Positions 29,687 through 38,840 of a stretch of 63,550 bases of DNA are shown in pieces. The DNA is from JAZKDW01 sp040387375 (lineage in GTDB: Bacteria > Pseudomonadota > Gammaproteobacteria > Burkholderiales > Burkholderiaceae_D), in NCBI GenBank assembly GCA_040387375.1, contig JAZKDW010000032.1:1-63550 (forward strand), read 5' to 3'. Position 1 is the first letter of the stretch. Every line of letters starts with the position of its first letter. A program made the position numbers and the translations under genes. Below the pieces are notes generated by a model. That model did no database searches, was not told the origin of the DNA, and saw only the letters and a program-made list of their open reading frames with translations.

Positions 29687-29800
29687 TCACTCTGGGTTCC
29701 CCCTTGCAGGGCGCACACCGGCTTGCAAGCCGGTGCCGTTTCGCAGGCAGGCAGCATGCTGCCTGAAACCCCTGCTCCACCTTGCGCGGGAACGACAGGG
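29687..29800. repeat. 114-bp structured dispersed repeat, copy 2
   Basis: Differs from 12693-12806 at one base. Same two internal palindromes. Here a GTCGTTCCCGC arm at about 29660-29670 and the GCGGGAACGAC arm at the right end make an inverted outer boundary, so the full unit is about 140 bp. It lies between the binding-protein gene and livH of the second transporter, a usual site for transcript-processing stems. Confidence 0.85.
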
Positions 29801-29826
29801 TGGTGGGAACACTCAGCACCCTCGCA

Positions 29827-31050
29827 TCAGTTGCGCGCCAGAGGCTTCAGCGTGGCGCCAGGGACGACGGCCTTTTTCGGGAACACGGTCACCAGCTTGC
29901 CGCCCTGCCACTGGACGGTAGTCGGCGAGGCACGCAGGTTCTGGAAGTTCTTGTCGAACTTGACGCCGTAACCGGTGGCATAGCTGCCGGCGGGTTTGTC
30001 CATTTTGGCGGCGGCGGCGCGTACTTTCTCGACATCGGTGCTGCCGGCTCCCTTGATCGCTTCGAACAGGATCTGCATGCCGACAAACGCGGCCATGCCT
30101 TGCGGCGCGATTGGGTCAGCCTTGTACTTGGCCTGATACCTGGCGAGGTAATCCTTGGCGCCCGGCCCGAAACTCTCGGCGATGTCGGTGCGCGGATAGG
30201 AGACCACCAGCAAACCTTCAAGCGAACCGGCGCCGACGGATTGCAGCGTTTCAGGCGTATCGCCGGTGCCTACAAACAGCATCGCCGGCGGCTTGAAACC
30301 CTGGTCGCGCGAGGTACGGATCAGCAGATTGCCGTCGGGGACATATCCCGTCTGGATAAACACATCGGGATTGGCCTGCTTGGCACGCAACACGGTGTCG
30401 TTCAAGTCGATCGAACGGAACGAATGGGCGCCGACGCCGACCACTTTGACGCCGAATGCTTCCAGCATGCGTTTTTGCACGCCCGCGATCGAGGTGCCAT
30501 AGATCGAGTCCTCATGTTCGATCCACACTTTCAGGTCCTTCATTTCTTTCTTGAGCGCGGGCGCGATCAGGTCGCGCACGGTGTCGACCGATCCGGCCGC
30601 GAAGGATGCTGCATAAGGGCCGGCACGAACGAAGTTCGGCAAGCCGCGGTCGGTCAGGTCGGCGGCCAGCGCATTGGTATCCCAATACAGCTTGTTGTAG
30701 CGCAGCGCCGCATCGCTGGCGGCGTTGGCGACGCCGCTGATGTAGGTGCCGATGAAAATGTCGACCTTGTCCTTGGTCACCAGCTGCTCGACGGTGGCGA
30801 TGCCCTGCTGCGGATTGGCGGCGTCGCCGCGCACCAGCTCGATCTTGCGCCCCATCAGGCCGCCGGCGGCATTCGCCTGGTCGACCGCCAGTTCATAACC
30901 GCGTGTCACTTCGGTGCCGTACAAAGCCAGCGGGCCGCTGTACGGGTTGATGGCGCCGATCTTGATCGGCTGCTGCGCAAATGCGCCCTGCGTCAGCGCG
31001 GCGGTGCCAGCCAGCAGCGCGATGCCTGCAACTTTTTTTAATGCATTCAT
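29827..31050 (-). CDS. Liv-type ABC transporter periplasmic substrate-binding protein, second system
   Basis: Peripla_BP_6 family binding protein of 407 residues. Signal peptide ends near GAFA|QQ, followed by IKIGAINPYSGPLALYG. The ATG at 31050 has AAGGAGAC upstream and is chosen over the in-frame ATG at 31071. First gene of the second transporter set. The sequence differs widely from the binding protein at 1.9 kb, so the two systems probably take different ligands. Confidence 0.9.
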   Translation of the reverse strand: MNALKKVAGIALLAGTAALTQGAFAQQPIKIGAINPYSGPLALYGTEVTRGYELAVDQANAAGGLMGRKIELVRGDAANPQQGIATVEQLVTKDKVDIFIGTYISGVANAASDAALRYNKLYWDTNALAADLTDRGLPNFVRAGPYAASFAAGSVDTVRDLIAPALKKEMKDLKVWIEHEDSIYGTSIAGVQKRMLEAFGVKVVGVGAHSFRSIDLNDTVLRAKQANPDVFIQTGYVPDGNLLIRTSRDQGFKPPAMLFVGTGDTPETLQSVGAGSLEGLLVVSYPRTDIAESFGPGAKDYLARYQAKYKADPIAPQGMAAFVGMQILFEAIKGAGSTDVEKVRAAAAKMDKPAGSYATGYGVKFDKNFQNLRASPTTVQWQGGKLVTVFPKKAVVPGATLKPLARN

Positions 31051-31136
31051 GGTCAGTCTCCTTTGATTCATTAAATGTCGTTATTGTTGTTACATCGCGC
31101 GGCGCATTCCTTGCCGCGATTTACTGCCCTGCCGGT

Positions 31137-32108
31137 TCAACTCGGTTTGATCCCGGCCCCGTCCGCGATACGGCGGAAGCGTTCGGTTTCACTGTTCTGG
31201 AATTTGCGCATCTCGGCCGGCGGCAATGCCATCGAATCGGAACCGATCTTGGCGATGAATTCCTTGCCGCTGGCACTGGCCAGAATTTTTTGCATCGTAT
31301 CGACCAGTCTGGCAGTGACCGCATCCGGTGTCTCGGAACGGATATACAGCGAGGTCCAGGTGTAATTCACATACTCCGGATAACCGCTTTCCTTGATGGT
31401 CGGGACATCGGGATAATCCGGATGCCGCTTCTCACCGGATACCGCCAGCGCCTTGAGCTTGCCGGCCTTGACTTGCGGCATGGCGGAAATAATGTCGCTG
31501 ACACCCCAGTCGAGCTGGTCACCCATCAGGCCCAGGAATATTTCTGGTGCGCCCTTGTACGGCACGTTGACGTGTTTGGTGCCCGAGACGCTGGCAAACC
31601 ATTCGGCCGACAGGTGGAAGCCGGCGGTATAGGTGCCGACGTTCAACTGCTTTTTCGACTCTTTCGCGGCTGCCACAAGATCGGCGATATTGTTCATTTT
31701 TGAATTGGGCGCGGCGACGAAAATCATCATGCCGCGCGCCAGTCCGCTCACCGGCTTGAAATCCTTGATCGAGTCGTAAGGAATGTCCTTGAGGACGACC
31801 GGGTTCACCGCCATGTGCGTATTGGTGCCGAGGAAGATCGTGTAGCCGTCGGCCGGCGCCTGCTTGACCGCCATGACGGCGATGGTGCCGTTGGCGCCCG
31901 GCCGGTTTTCGATGATGACCGGCTGGCCGAGCGCGGCGGCTAGCTGTTCCCCGAAAAAGCGGGCGGTGGTGTCGGAACCGCTGCCCGGTGAAGTCGGCAC
32001 CACGATTTTCAGCGACCGGTTTGGAAAATTTCCGGCCTGTCCGAATGCCAGCGGCGCGACTACAGCCAGCCCGACCAGCAGGGATTTCATTGTGTTCTTC
32101 AATTTCAT
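31137..32108 (-). CDS. TctC/Bug-family tripartite tricarboxylate transporter receptor
   Basis: Periplasmic receptor, 323 residues. The signal peptide ends near AFGQA, and the mature domain begins with FPNRSLKIVVPTSPGSGSD. The start at 32108 is favoured by GAGG upstream and by the signal peptide; the frame is open 19 codons further. No membrane partners nearby. It follows the DUF35/thiolase-like genes on the same strand. Confidence 0.87.
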   Translation of the reverse strand: MKLKNTMKSLLVGLAVVAPLAFGQAGNFPNRSLKIVVPTSPGSGSDTTARFFGEQLAAALGQPVIIENRPGANGTIAVMAVKQAPADGYTIFLGTNTHMAVNPVVLKDIPYDSIKDFKPVSGLARGMMIFVAAPNSKMNNIADLVAAAKESKKQLNVGTYTAGFHLSAEWFASVSGTKHVNVPYKGAPEIFLGLMGDQLDWGVSDIISAMPQVKAGKLKALAVSGEKRHPDYPDVPTIKESGYPEYVNYTWTSLYIRSETPDAVTARLVDTMQKILASASGKEFIAKIGSDSMALPPAEMRKFQNSETERFRRIADGAGIKPS

Positions 32109-32207
32109 TTCAGCCTCGTCCTTTATTGTTAAGTAAGTGCTGCGAATTTTGTCTCGCTCCTTCAACTGCGCGTGCGTTTACTCCTTCACATGTTCAGTGA
32201 CAATCGA

Positions 32208-32621
32208 TCAGGCCGGCTTGAAGCGCGGCACCGCGGTGCCGCCCTCGTCCTCGATCACCAGCGTCAGGCGCTGGTCGATCTTCAGGGTTTCGGCATCGGC
32301 GACACCGATCACATTGCTGATGAGGCGCGGACCTTCATCGAGCTCGACCACGGCCACGTTGTACGGCAGGCGGTTTTCGAATGCTTTGTGAAACGCCACG
32401 TGATACACCACCCAGCTGATCAGTTTTGCGCCGCCGGCCGCCGCTTCCCACTGCGAGTCGGCGGCCAGGCAACCGGGACATTCGCTGCGCGCCGGCAGCC
32501 ACGCGTGACCGCATGCCTTGCAGCGTTGAAAAGACAGGGCGCCGCGCGCCAGGCTGTCCCAGTAGGGCGTATTAAGCGGCGTGCGCTCGGGCGCGGGAAC
32601 CGCGACTGCTGTTTGATCCAT
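32208..32621 (-). CDS. DUF35 (zinc-ribbon/OB-fold) acyl-CoA-associated protein
   Basis: A 137-residue DUF35 protein. The rubredoxin-like zinc ribbon uses Cys34, Cys37, Cys48 and Cys51 (CKACGHAWLPARSECPGC) and is followed by an OB fold. DUF35 proteins form complexes with thiolase-like partners, as ChsH2 does with the Ltp2 aldolase in steroid side-chain degradation. The gene starts 15 bp after the thiolase-like gene, fitting such a complex. GGGAGA precedes the ATG. Confidence 0.87.
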   Translation of the reverse strand: MDQTAVAVPAPERTPLNTPYWDSLARGALSFQRCKACGHAWLPARSECPGCLAADSQWEAAAGGAKLISWVVYHVAFHKAFENRLPYNVAVVELDEGPRLISNVIGVADAETLKIDQRLTLVIEDEGGTAVPRFKPA

Positions 32622-32636
32622 GTCTGTCTCCCTGTC

Positions 32637-33761
32637 CTATTGTCCGAGTATCAGTGTCGAGTGGGTGTGCATGATGCCGCCCTGGTTGCTGACCGCGCAG
32701 GTGCGCGCGCCCTTGACCTGGTTGACGGCTTCGCCGCGCATCTGACGCACGCCTTCGATCACCAGCTGCAGGCCCGGCATGCCGGTTTCCGACAGCAGGC
32801 CGCCGGCGGTGTTGATCGGCAGGTCACCGCCGATTTCAATCCGTCCGCCCTCGACGAAATGCCCGCCCTCGCCCTTGGCGCAGAAGCCGTAGGCTTCCAG
32901 CGTCATCAGCGCGGCGATCGTGAAGCAGTCGTAGATCTGGGCGACGTCGATGTCCTTCGGCGCCAGTCCCGCCATCTTGAACGCGGTCTGCGCCGACAGC
33001 TTCGCCGCGGTCGTTGTGAGGTCGGGGCGCTGCGCCACTTCCCATGAGGTTTGGCCCTGACCGAAGCCAAGGATAGGCACCGGCCTGGCAATGCCCAGCT
33101 GGCGCGCGCGCTCGGCGCTCATCACCACCACTGCGGCGCCGCCATCGGACACCAGGCAGCAATCGTCGCGGCGCAATGGCGCCGCAATCAGACGCGACTC
33201 GCGGTATTCATCCAGCGTCAGCGGCTTGCGCAACTGCGCGTTCGGGTTGGTCGCGCCATGCTTGCGGCAGGCCACGGCAATCGCGCCGAGCTGGTCGCTG
33301 GTGGTGCCGAATTCGCCCATGTGGCGGCGCGCGATCATCGCGTAGCCGGCCGGCGTGCTGAACCAGCCATGGACACTGTCGTCGCCCCAGGCTTTTTCAT
33401 AGGCCTGGCGCGAGCCGGTTTTCGGATCGTCGGCAAAACACACCACCGCCACCTCGCACTGCCCGGCCTCGATCGCCATCGCGGCGTAACCGATCATGCT
33501 GGCGTTGGCCGCCCCGCCCTGGTCCCACACACCGCCGATGCGCGGCACGATGCCGAGCGACTCGGCCAGCTTCTGGCCGTACATCATCTCGAAACTGGAG
33601 GTAGGGAACTTGACGAACAATCCATCCACCATGCTTTTATCGATGCCCGCATCGGCCAGCGCCTTGCGCACCGCCTCGACATTCATCGACAGCGTGCCGC
33701 GGCCCGGCAGCTTGCCGAACTCGGTTTGGCCGACACCGGCAATCACCACGTTTCCTCGCAT
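32637..33761 (-). CDS. Thiolase-superfamily (SCP2/Ltp-like) protein lacking the nucleophilic Cys
   Basis: Thiolase fold, 374 residues, of the SCP-x/lipid-transfer type. Where true thiolases carry the nucleophile (CxSG), this protein reads VWDQGGAANASM, without Cys. The later motifs YDCFTIAALMTLE and NTAGGLLSETG are typical of Ltp-type proteins. Members paired with DUF35 proteins act as retro-aldolases on beta-hydroxyacyl-CoA thioesters. Stop and start overlap with the CoA transferase gene upstream as TGATG. Aldolase activity is inferred, not shown. Confidence 0.82.
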   Translation of the reverse strand: MRGNVVIAGVGQTEFGKLPGRGTLSMNVEAVRKALADAGIDKSMVDGLFVKFPTSSFEMMYGQKLAESLGIVPRIGGVWDQGGAANASMIGYAAMAIEAGQCEVAVVCFADDPKTGSRQAYEKAWGDDSVHGWFSTPAGYAMIARRHMGEFGTTSDQLGAIAVACRKHGATNPNAQLRKPLTLDEYRESRLIAAPLRRDDCCLVSDGGAAVVVMSAERARQLGIARPVPILGFGQGQTSWEVAQRPDLTTTAAKLSAQTAFKMAGLAPKDIDVAQIYDCFTIAALMTLEAYGFCAKGEGGHFVEGGRIEIGGDLPINTAGGLLSETGMPGLQLVIEGVRQMRGEAVNQVKGARTCAVSNQGGIMHTHSTLILGQ

Positions 33762-34963
33762 CAGATCACCTCTTCTTTTGTCAGTTGTTCGATTTCGTCG
33801 CCGGAGAGCCCGAGCCAGTCGCCGTAAATGAACTGGTTGTCGCGCCCCAGCTCACCGCTCGGTTTCAGGGCCATTGGTTCGGCGCCGTCGAAACGCAGCG
33901 GCGAATTCGGCAGGCAGACCCGGCCGTACATCGGATGTTCGACCCATTCCAGCGCCCGCCTTGCATGCATGTGCTCATCGTTGATCACCTCGTCGAGTCC
34001 GCGCACCGGCGCGCATGGCACGCGGTTTTTCATCAGCAGGTCGAACAGCGCCTGCTTGGCAAAACGCGCGGTGAACTCGCTGACCAGCTCGTCGATCTCA
34101 TCCATGTGATCGACGCGGCTTTTCAGGTTGGCGTAGCGCGGATCGCTGAGCAGATCTTCGCGCTGCATTGCGCCCAGCAGCGATTTCCAGTGCGTCTCGC
34201 CGACGCAGATGATCGCGATATGACCGTCGGATGTCGGATAGACGTTGTACGGCGCTTCGGCCAGCCCGCCGTGGCGGTTGCCGGTGCGCGCGGGCGCGGT
34301 GCCCTTCGAGCCGTAATGCAGACCAAGGTTGGAACTGAGAGAGGTGTAGACCGATTCCTGCATCGATACTTCCACCAGCCGGCCGATGCCGGTTTTTTCG
34401 CGTTCGTACAGGGCCGTCATGATGGCGCCGTAGAGATGCACGCCGCCAAAAAAATCGCATAGCGCGGGACCGGCCTTGACTGGCGGCCGGTCGGGATAAC
34501 CGGTCACGCTCATGATGCCGGCCATCGCCTGCACCGTCAGGTCCATCGCCGGATAATCCTTGTTCGGGCCGGAGCGGCCGTAGCCGGAACCGGCGCCGTA
34601 GATCAGGCGCGGATTGATTTCACGCAGCGACTCGTAGCCGACGCCGAGGCGTTCCATGGCGCCGGGCGCGAAGTTTTCGACCAGCACATCGGCGCGCCTG
34701 ACCATCGTTTCCAGCAATTCGCGGCCCCGCTTTGTTTTCAGGTTGAGAGTGCCGAAATTCTTGTTCGAGTTGAGCATTGCAAACGGCAGCGCGGCGCCGC
34801 CGACCACGCTGCGCCGGCGCAGGTGTTCGCCGCCCTTGGCTTCGATCTTGATGATTTTTGCACCCGCCATCGCCATCAGGAAGGTGCAGTACGGTCCGTT
34901 GTAAATCTGGCCGAGGTCAACCACCGTAAGACCTTCAAGCGGAAAGGGTCTGCTGATCGTCAT
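33761..34963 (-). CDS. CaiB/BaiF family (class III) CoA transferase
   Basis: Class III CoA transferase, 400 residues. GLTVVDLGQIYNGPYCTFLM begins the protein and the catalytic Asp is near 141 (YPAMDLTVQ). ATG 34963 is chosen over the GTG two codons upstream, because AAGGGA is 7 bases from the ATG but directly abuts the GTG. Lies in a tight operon between enoyl-CoA hydratase and thiolase-like genes and probably activates the pathway acid. Confidence 0.88.
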   Translation of the reverse strand: MTISRPFPLEGLTVVDLGQIYNGPYCTFLMAMAGAKIIKIEAKGGEHLRRRSVVGGAALPFAMLNSNKNFGTLNLKTKRGRELLETMVRRADVLVENFAPGAMERLGVGYESLREINPRLIYGAGSGYGRSGPNKDYPAMDLTVQAMAGIMSVTGYPDRPPVKAGPALCDFFGGVHLYGAIMTALYEREKTGIGRLVEVSMQESVYTSLSSNLGLHYGSKGTAPARTGNRHGGLAEAPYNVYPTSDGHIAIICVGETHWKSLLGAMQREDLLSDPRYANLKSRVDHMDEIDELVSEFTARFAKQALFDLLMKNRVPCAPVRGLDEVINDEHMHARRALEWVEHPMYGRVCLPNSPLRFDGAEPMALKPSGELGRDNQFIYGDWLGLSGDEIEQLTKEEVI

Positions 34964-34965
34964 CG

Positions 34966-35742
34966 TCACTTCCCTTTGAAATTAGGCTTGCGGCGGGCGG
35001 CGAATGCCTCCGGACCTTCCTTCGCGTCCTCGGTGAACTGCAGCATGCGGCCGACGATTTTTTCCATGCGCAAACCGGTCGTCAAGTCCATGTCGCGGCT
35101 GCGTACCGCCAGTTCCTTGGATGCCTGCACCGCCAGCGGCGCGTTGGCGGCGATGCGGCGCGCATAGTCGTATGCCGTTTCCAGCAGTTTATCCATTGGC
35201 ACCACCTTGTTGACCAGGCCCCAGCGCTCCGCTGTCGCGGAATCGATGGCATCGCCGGTCAGCAGCATTTCCATCCCGATCGCATACGGCAGCTGGTCGA
35301 GGATACGCTGCGTGCCGCCATTACCGGCGAGTATGCCGCGCTTGACTTCAGCCAGGTTGAAGGTGGCATGCGGGACGGCGATGCGGATGTCGGTTGCCAG
35401 CATCAGGGTCACGCCGCCGCCGAGGCAGTAGCCGTTAACGGCGGCGATGATGGGCTTCCACACTTCCAGTCCGCGGTTGAGCAGCTGCTCGTTCTGCGTC
35501 AGCCACAACTCCGGCATGCCGGCCGGCGCGGTAACGAAGCTCTTGATGTCGGCGCCGGTGGTGAACGATCGTTCGCCGGCGCCGGTGACGATGGCGACCC
35601 GGATCGCCGGATCGTCGCGCACCGTGATCCAGGCCTGCGACAGCGCCTGGTAGTGCTCGGCATCCATCGCATTGAGACGCTCGGGGCGGTTGATGGTGAT
35701 GAGGGCGATGCCGTCATCCGATACGTTGAAGTCGATGGACAT
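34966..35742 (-). CDS. Enoyl-CoA hydratase/isomerase family protein
   Basis: Crotonase-fold protein, 258 residues. The oxyanion-hole loop is NGYCLGGGVTLMLATD and the catalytic Glu is in NLAEVKRGILAGNGG; the second acidic position is Asn, as in many single-Glu members. The open frame extends 124 codons into the preceding gene, but ATG 35742, two bases after the dehydrogenase TGA, starts the family. Probably hydrates the enoyl-CoA made by that dehydrogenase before the Ltp-like aldolase step. Confidence 0.87.
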   Translation of the reverse strand: MSIDFNVSDDGIALITINRPERLNAMDAEHYQALSQAWITVRDDPAIRVAIVTGAGERSFTTGADIKSFVTAPAGMPELWLTQNEQLLNRGLEVWKPIIAAVNGYCLGGGVTLMLATDIRIAVPHATFNLAEVKRGILAGNGGTQRILDQLPYAIGMEMLLTGDAIDSATAERWGLVNKVVPMDKLLETAYDYARRIAANAPLAVQASKELAVRSRDMDLTTGLRMEKIVGRMLQFTEDAKEGPEAFAARRKPNFKGK

Positions 35743-35744
35743 GG

Positions 35745-36929
35745 TCAGGAAGCGGCACGCTTGGTGCCGAGCAGGTCGCGTGCAATCACCATCCGGTGCA
35801 CTTCGGAAGGGCCCTCGCCTATGCGCTTGATGCGCAGTTCGCGGTGCCAGCGTTCGAGCGGCATCTCCTGCGCAACGCCGAGGCCGCCAAAAATCTGGAT
35901 GCAGCGGTCCACCACACGGCCAGCGGTTTCGGTGCCGTACACCTTGGCCACCGAAGCGTCGATCTTGATGTCGCGTCCGAGGTCGCCGTTCCATGCGGCC
36001 TGATACACCAGCAGGCGGGCGGCGCGCAGTTCGATTTCGGAATTGGCGATCATCCACTGGATCGCCTGCTTGTCGGCCAGATGGCTGTTGAAGGCCTTGC
36101 GCTGCTTGGCCCACTCCACCGCCAGGTCGAGCGCGGCTTGCGCAATGCCGATGGTGGCCGCGGCGTACGGCACACGCCCGTGCACCAGCCAGTCTTCGGC
36201 CAGCGCGAAGCCCTGCCCTTCGTCGCCGAGCCGGTTCTCGACCGGTATCTCGTAATCCTGGAAATGCACTTCATACGGGAAGTAGGAACGGATCACGGGA
36301 ATCGGCTGCAGCGAGATGCCGGGCTTGTCCTTTTCGACGATGAAACTGGTGATGGCGTCACGGCCCTTGCTCTCGCCGGTGCGGGCAAACACGATGCCCC
36401 ACTTGGCCTGGCCGGCGCCGGAAATCCAGATCTTGGTGCCGTTCAGAATATAACGGTCGCCCTTGCGCTCGGCGCGCGCGGTGATCGAGCGGCCGGGATC
36501 GGAGCCGCCGCTGGCTTCGCTGATGGCGACGAATGCCTTGTCGCCGGATTCGACGTTGGCGCGGCCGTACTTGCGGATCTGCTCGGGTGTGCCCTTCCAG
36601 ATCACGTTCGGAGGATCGAAGCCGAATGCGCCGCAGCCGGCGATGTAGGCGCCCATGCGGCACTTGGAAGTCTCTTCCGCGACCACACATTGCCCCAGCA
36701 GGTTCAGGCCGGCGCCGCCATGTTCGGACGGCGTTTCCAGGCACCACAGTCCGAGGTCGCGCGCTTTTTTCTGCAGCGCCTTGAGCTGTTCCGGCGGTGG
36801 TGTGTACGCATCGTGCGGCAGCGTATCTTCGACCGGCTTGACTTCCTGCTCCATGAAGCGGCGCACGGTTTCCCTGAGCATTCTCAGTTCCTCCGGTAGC
36901 TCCCAGGCCCCTGCGCTATCGATATGCAT
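35745..36929 (-). CDS. Acyl-CoA dehydrogenase
   Basis: FAD-dependent dehydrogenase, 394 residues. FAD/substrate segments SEASGGSDPG and GTKIWISGAGQA are present and the catalytic Glu lies in GEGPSEVHR near the C-terminus, so it is a conventional member, unlike the ACAD at 23-24 kb. The start is decided by AAAGGAG, which abuts the first ATG (36935) but stands 6 bases before the second (36929). A long palindromic repeat separates it from hyuB upstream. Confidence 0.9.
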   Translation of the reverse strand: MHIDSAGAWELPEELRMLRETVRRFMEQEVKPVEDTLPHDAYTPPPEQLKALQKKARDLGLWCLETPSEHGGAGLNLLGQCVVAEETSKCRMGAYIAGCGAFGFDPPNVIWKGTPEQIRKYGRANVESGDKAFVAISEASGGSDPGRSITARAERKGDRYILNGTKIWISGAGQAKWGIVFARTGESKGRDAITSFIVEKDKPGISLQPIPVIRSYFPYEVHFQDYEIPVENRLGDEGQGFALAEDWLVHGRVPYAAATIGIAQAALDLAVEWAKQRKAFNSHLADKQAIQWMIANSEIELRAARLLVYQAAWNGDLGRDIKIDASVAKVYGTETAGRVVDRCIQIFGGLGVAQEMPLERWHRELRIKRIGEGPSEVHRMVIARDLLGTKRAAS

Positions 36930-36980
36930 ATCCATCTCCTTTGTTTGTTCTATGGATTGTTTTGTTGCCAGCTTTTTTTC

Positions 36981-37063
36981 CTGTCGTTCCCGCGCAGGCG
37001 GGAATCCAGGCGGCGCCTCCTCGAAGGGATGGCTTCTGGATTCCCGCTTGCGCGGGAATGACG
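36981..37063. repeat. Paired palindromic repeat downstream of hyuB
   Basis: Two ATTCCCGC-type stems in inverted orientation flank a 25-bp centre, so the whole 83 bp can fold on itself. It starts CTGTCGTTCCCGCGCAGGCG and ends GCGGGAATGACG. Lies 7 bp beyond the hyuB stop and 50 bp before the acyl-CoA dehydrogenase start, so it may attenuate transcription between them. Confidence 0.85.
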
Positions 37064-37070
37064 CGTCTAT

Positions 37071-38840
37071 TCATGCCGCGCGCGGCGGCACATTCAGTTG
37101 TTTGCGCCGTCCGGCGCTGGCTTCCGGATCAAGCCGGTAACGTGTGTGGCCGGCCGCCATGTCGACCGCTTCGGCGATGACCACGCCGTAGCGATTTTCA
37201 GCGGTATCGCGGCTGATGTAACCGCGATTGAGGTCACGTTCCACCGCGGCGAGGTCGCGTTCGAAGGCATTGCCGAAACCGCCGCCGCCAGGCGACGCGG
37301 CGCGGATCGAATCGCCGGCGTGGAAGGGCTCCTTCTCCTGCTTGCTGCGCAGTTCCGGTTTCCAGTCCTTGCCGTTGGTGGTGAAACCGACGTCGTTCGC
37401 CAGTGCCGGACCGCCGCCGACGATGCCGAATGGCGCATAGTCGACACGATCGCCAAGCACCGAGACGATGCAGTCTGCCCAGGCGGTGAAGCCATACGCG
37501 GTGCCGCAGCCGCCGCGATGCCAGCCGGCGCCGCCGGAGTCGTCGCGGATCGCAAAATAATCGAAGCGGATCGGGAACCGGTGTTCTGACATTTCAAGCG
37601 ACATGAAATTGGCCATCGACTGCGGCGGATTGCCGTTGATCAGGCCGTCGCTGGCGTGGCTGGCGCCGTAGCCGCCCGGATACGGGAACACGCCGACAAA
37701 ATAATTCTTGCTGCGCGGGTGCGTGCCGCTGATCGTCACCACGCCGGTGGTGCCGAAAAATGCCGCCGGCGCTTTCTCCGGAATCACCTTGGACAAGGCG
37801 CCGAAAACGACGTCGATGACACGTCCGACACCTTCCAGGTAACCGCCGACCGCGGCCGGATAGCGCGCCGACAGCACGGTGTCGTCAGGCAGCGTGAAAT
37901 GGATGGGCCGGAACGTGCCGCCGTTGACCGGCACATCGGGGAAGATGTGCTTGATGGCGACGTAACATGACGACAGCGTGGTATTGCGCGACATATTGAG
38001 CGGGCCGCGCGAGGTCGGTCCGGTGCCGGTAAAATCGAAATGCATTTCATCGCCCTTGACGGTGATCGCCAGGCTGATGCGCACCGGTTCATCGACGATG
38101 CCGTCGTTGTCGAAATAATCGTCGAACGCATAGGTGCCGTCGGCGATCTCGGCGATGTAGGAACGCATCTGCCGTTCCGAATACCGGATCATTTCATTGA
38201 GGCACTCGCCCAGCACTTCGCGGCCGTAGCGCTTGACCAGCGCTTCGATGCCGCGCGTGCCGACTGAAAACACATTCGACATCGCCGCCAGGTCGCCGGC
38301 GATCTCGGTCGGCAGGCGCACATTGGCCTTGAACATGCTGACCAGCGCCTTGTTGAGTTTACCTTCGTCGTACAGGCGCACCGGCGGAATGATGATGCCT
38401 TCCTGGTGGATTTCGGTGGCTTTCGGCGCCCAGCCGCCGGGCACGTTGCCGCCGATGTCCATCCAGTGGCCGGTGGTCGCCATCACGGCAAACAGCTGGC
38501 CGTCGACAAACACCGGCGCGATCAGCTGCACGTCCTGCAGATGGCTGCCGCCGATGTAGGGTTCGTTCAGTATCCACATGTCGCCGGGTTTGAAACCGCC
38601 GTCCTCGCGCGCCATCTCGATCACGGTCTGCACGGTGAACTGCATGTAGGCGAGGAACACCGGCAAACCGTAGCGGCCCTGGGCAATGGTCTCGCCCGTG
38701 GTCGGGTGGAAGATGCCGTTGGCGCAATCGTTGGTTTCCGAAATGATCGGGGAGATCGCGGCGTGGATCAGGTGCAGATCCATTTCATCGGCGATTTGTT
38801 CGAGGCTGCCGCGTACTACGGCCAGAGTTACCGGATCCAT
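37071..38840 (-). CDS. hyuB: Hydantoinase/oxoprolinase subunit B (HyuB family)
   Basis: Subunit B of the N-methylhydantoinase/acetone-acetophenone carboxylase superfamily, 589 residues. The N-terminal DPVTLAVVRGSLEQIADEM, GDMWILNEPYIGGSHL near residue 85, and the C-terminal SPGGGGFGNAFERD are diagnostic. Overlaps hyuA as TAATG, with AAGGTGA ahead of the ATG. In this superfamily ATP is used to open a lactam or hydantoin, or to carboxylate a ketone. The surrounding CoA genes favour ketone carboxylation or lactam opening, but neither is shown. Confidence 0.9.
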   Translation of the reverse strand: MDPVTLAVVRGSLEQIADEMDLHLIHAAISPIISETNDCANGIFHPTTGETIAQGRYGLPVFLAYMQFTVQTVIEMAREDGGFKPGDMWILNEPYIGGSHLQDVQLIAPVFVDGQLFAVMATTGHWMDIGGNVPGGWAPKATEIHQEGIIIPPVRLYDEGKLNKALVSMFKANVRLPTEIAGDLAAMSNVFSVGTRGIEALVKRYGREVLGECLNEMIRYSERQMRSYIAEIADGTYAFDDYFDNDGIVDEPVRISLAITVKGDEMHFDFTGTGPTSRGPLNMSRNTTLSSCYVAIKHIFPDVPVNGGTFRPIHFTLPDDTVLSARYPAAVGGYLEGVGRVIDVVFGALSKVIPEKAPAAFFGTTGVVTISGTHPRSKNYFVGVFPYPGGYGASHASDGLINGNPPQSMANFMSLEMSEHRFPIRFDYFAIRDDSGGAGWHRGGCGTAYGFTAWADCIVSVLGDRVDYAPFGIVGGGPALANDVGFTTNGKDWKPELRSKQEKEPFHAGDSIRAASPGGGGFGNAFERDLAAVERDLNRGYISRDTAENRYGVVIAEAVDMAAGHTRYRLDPEASAGRRKQLNVPPRAA

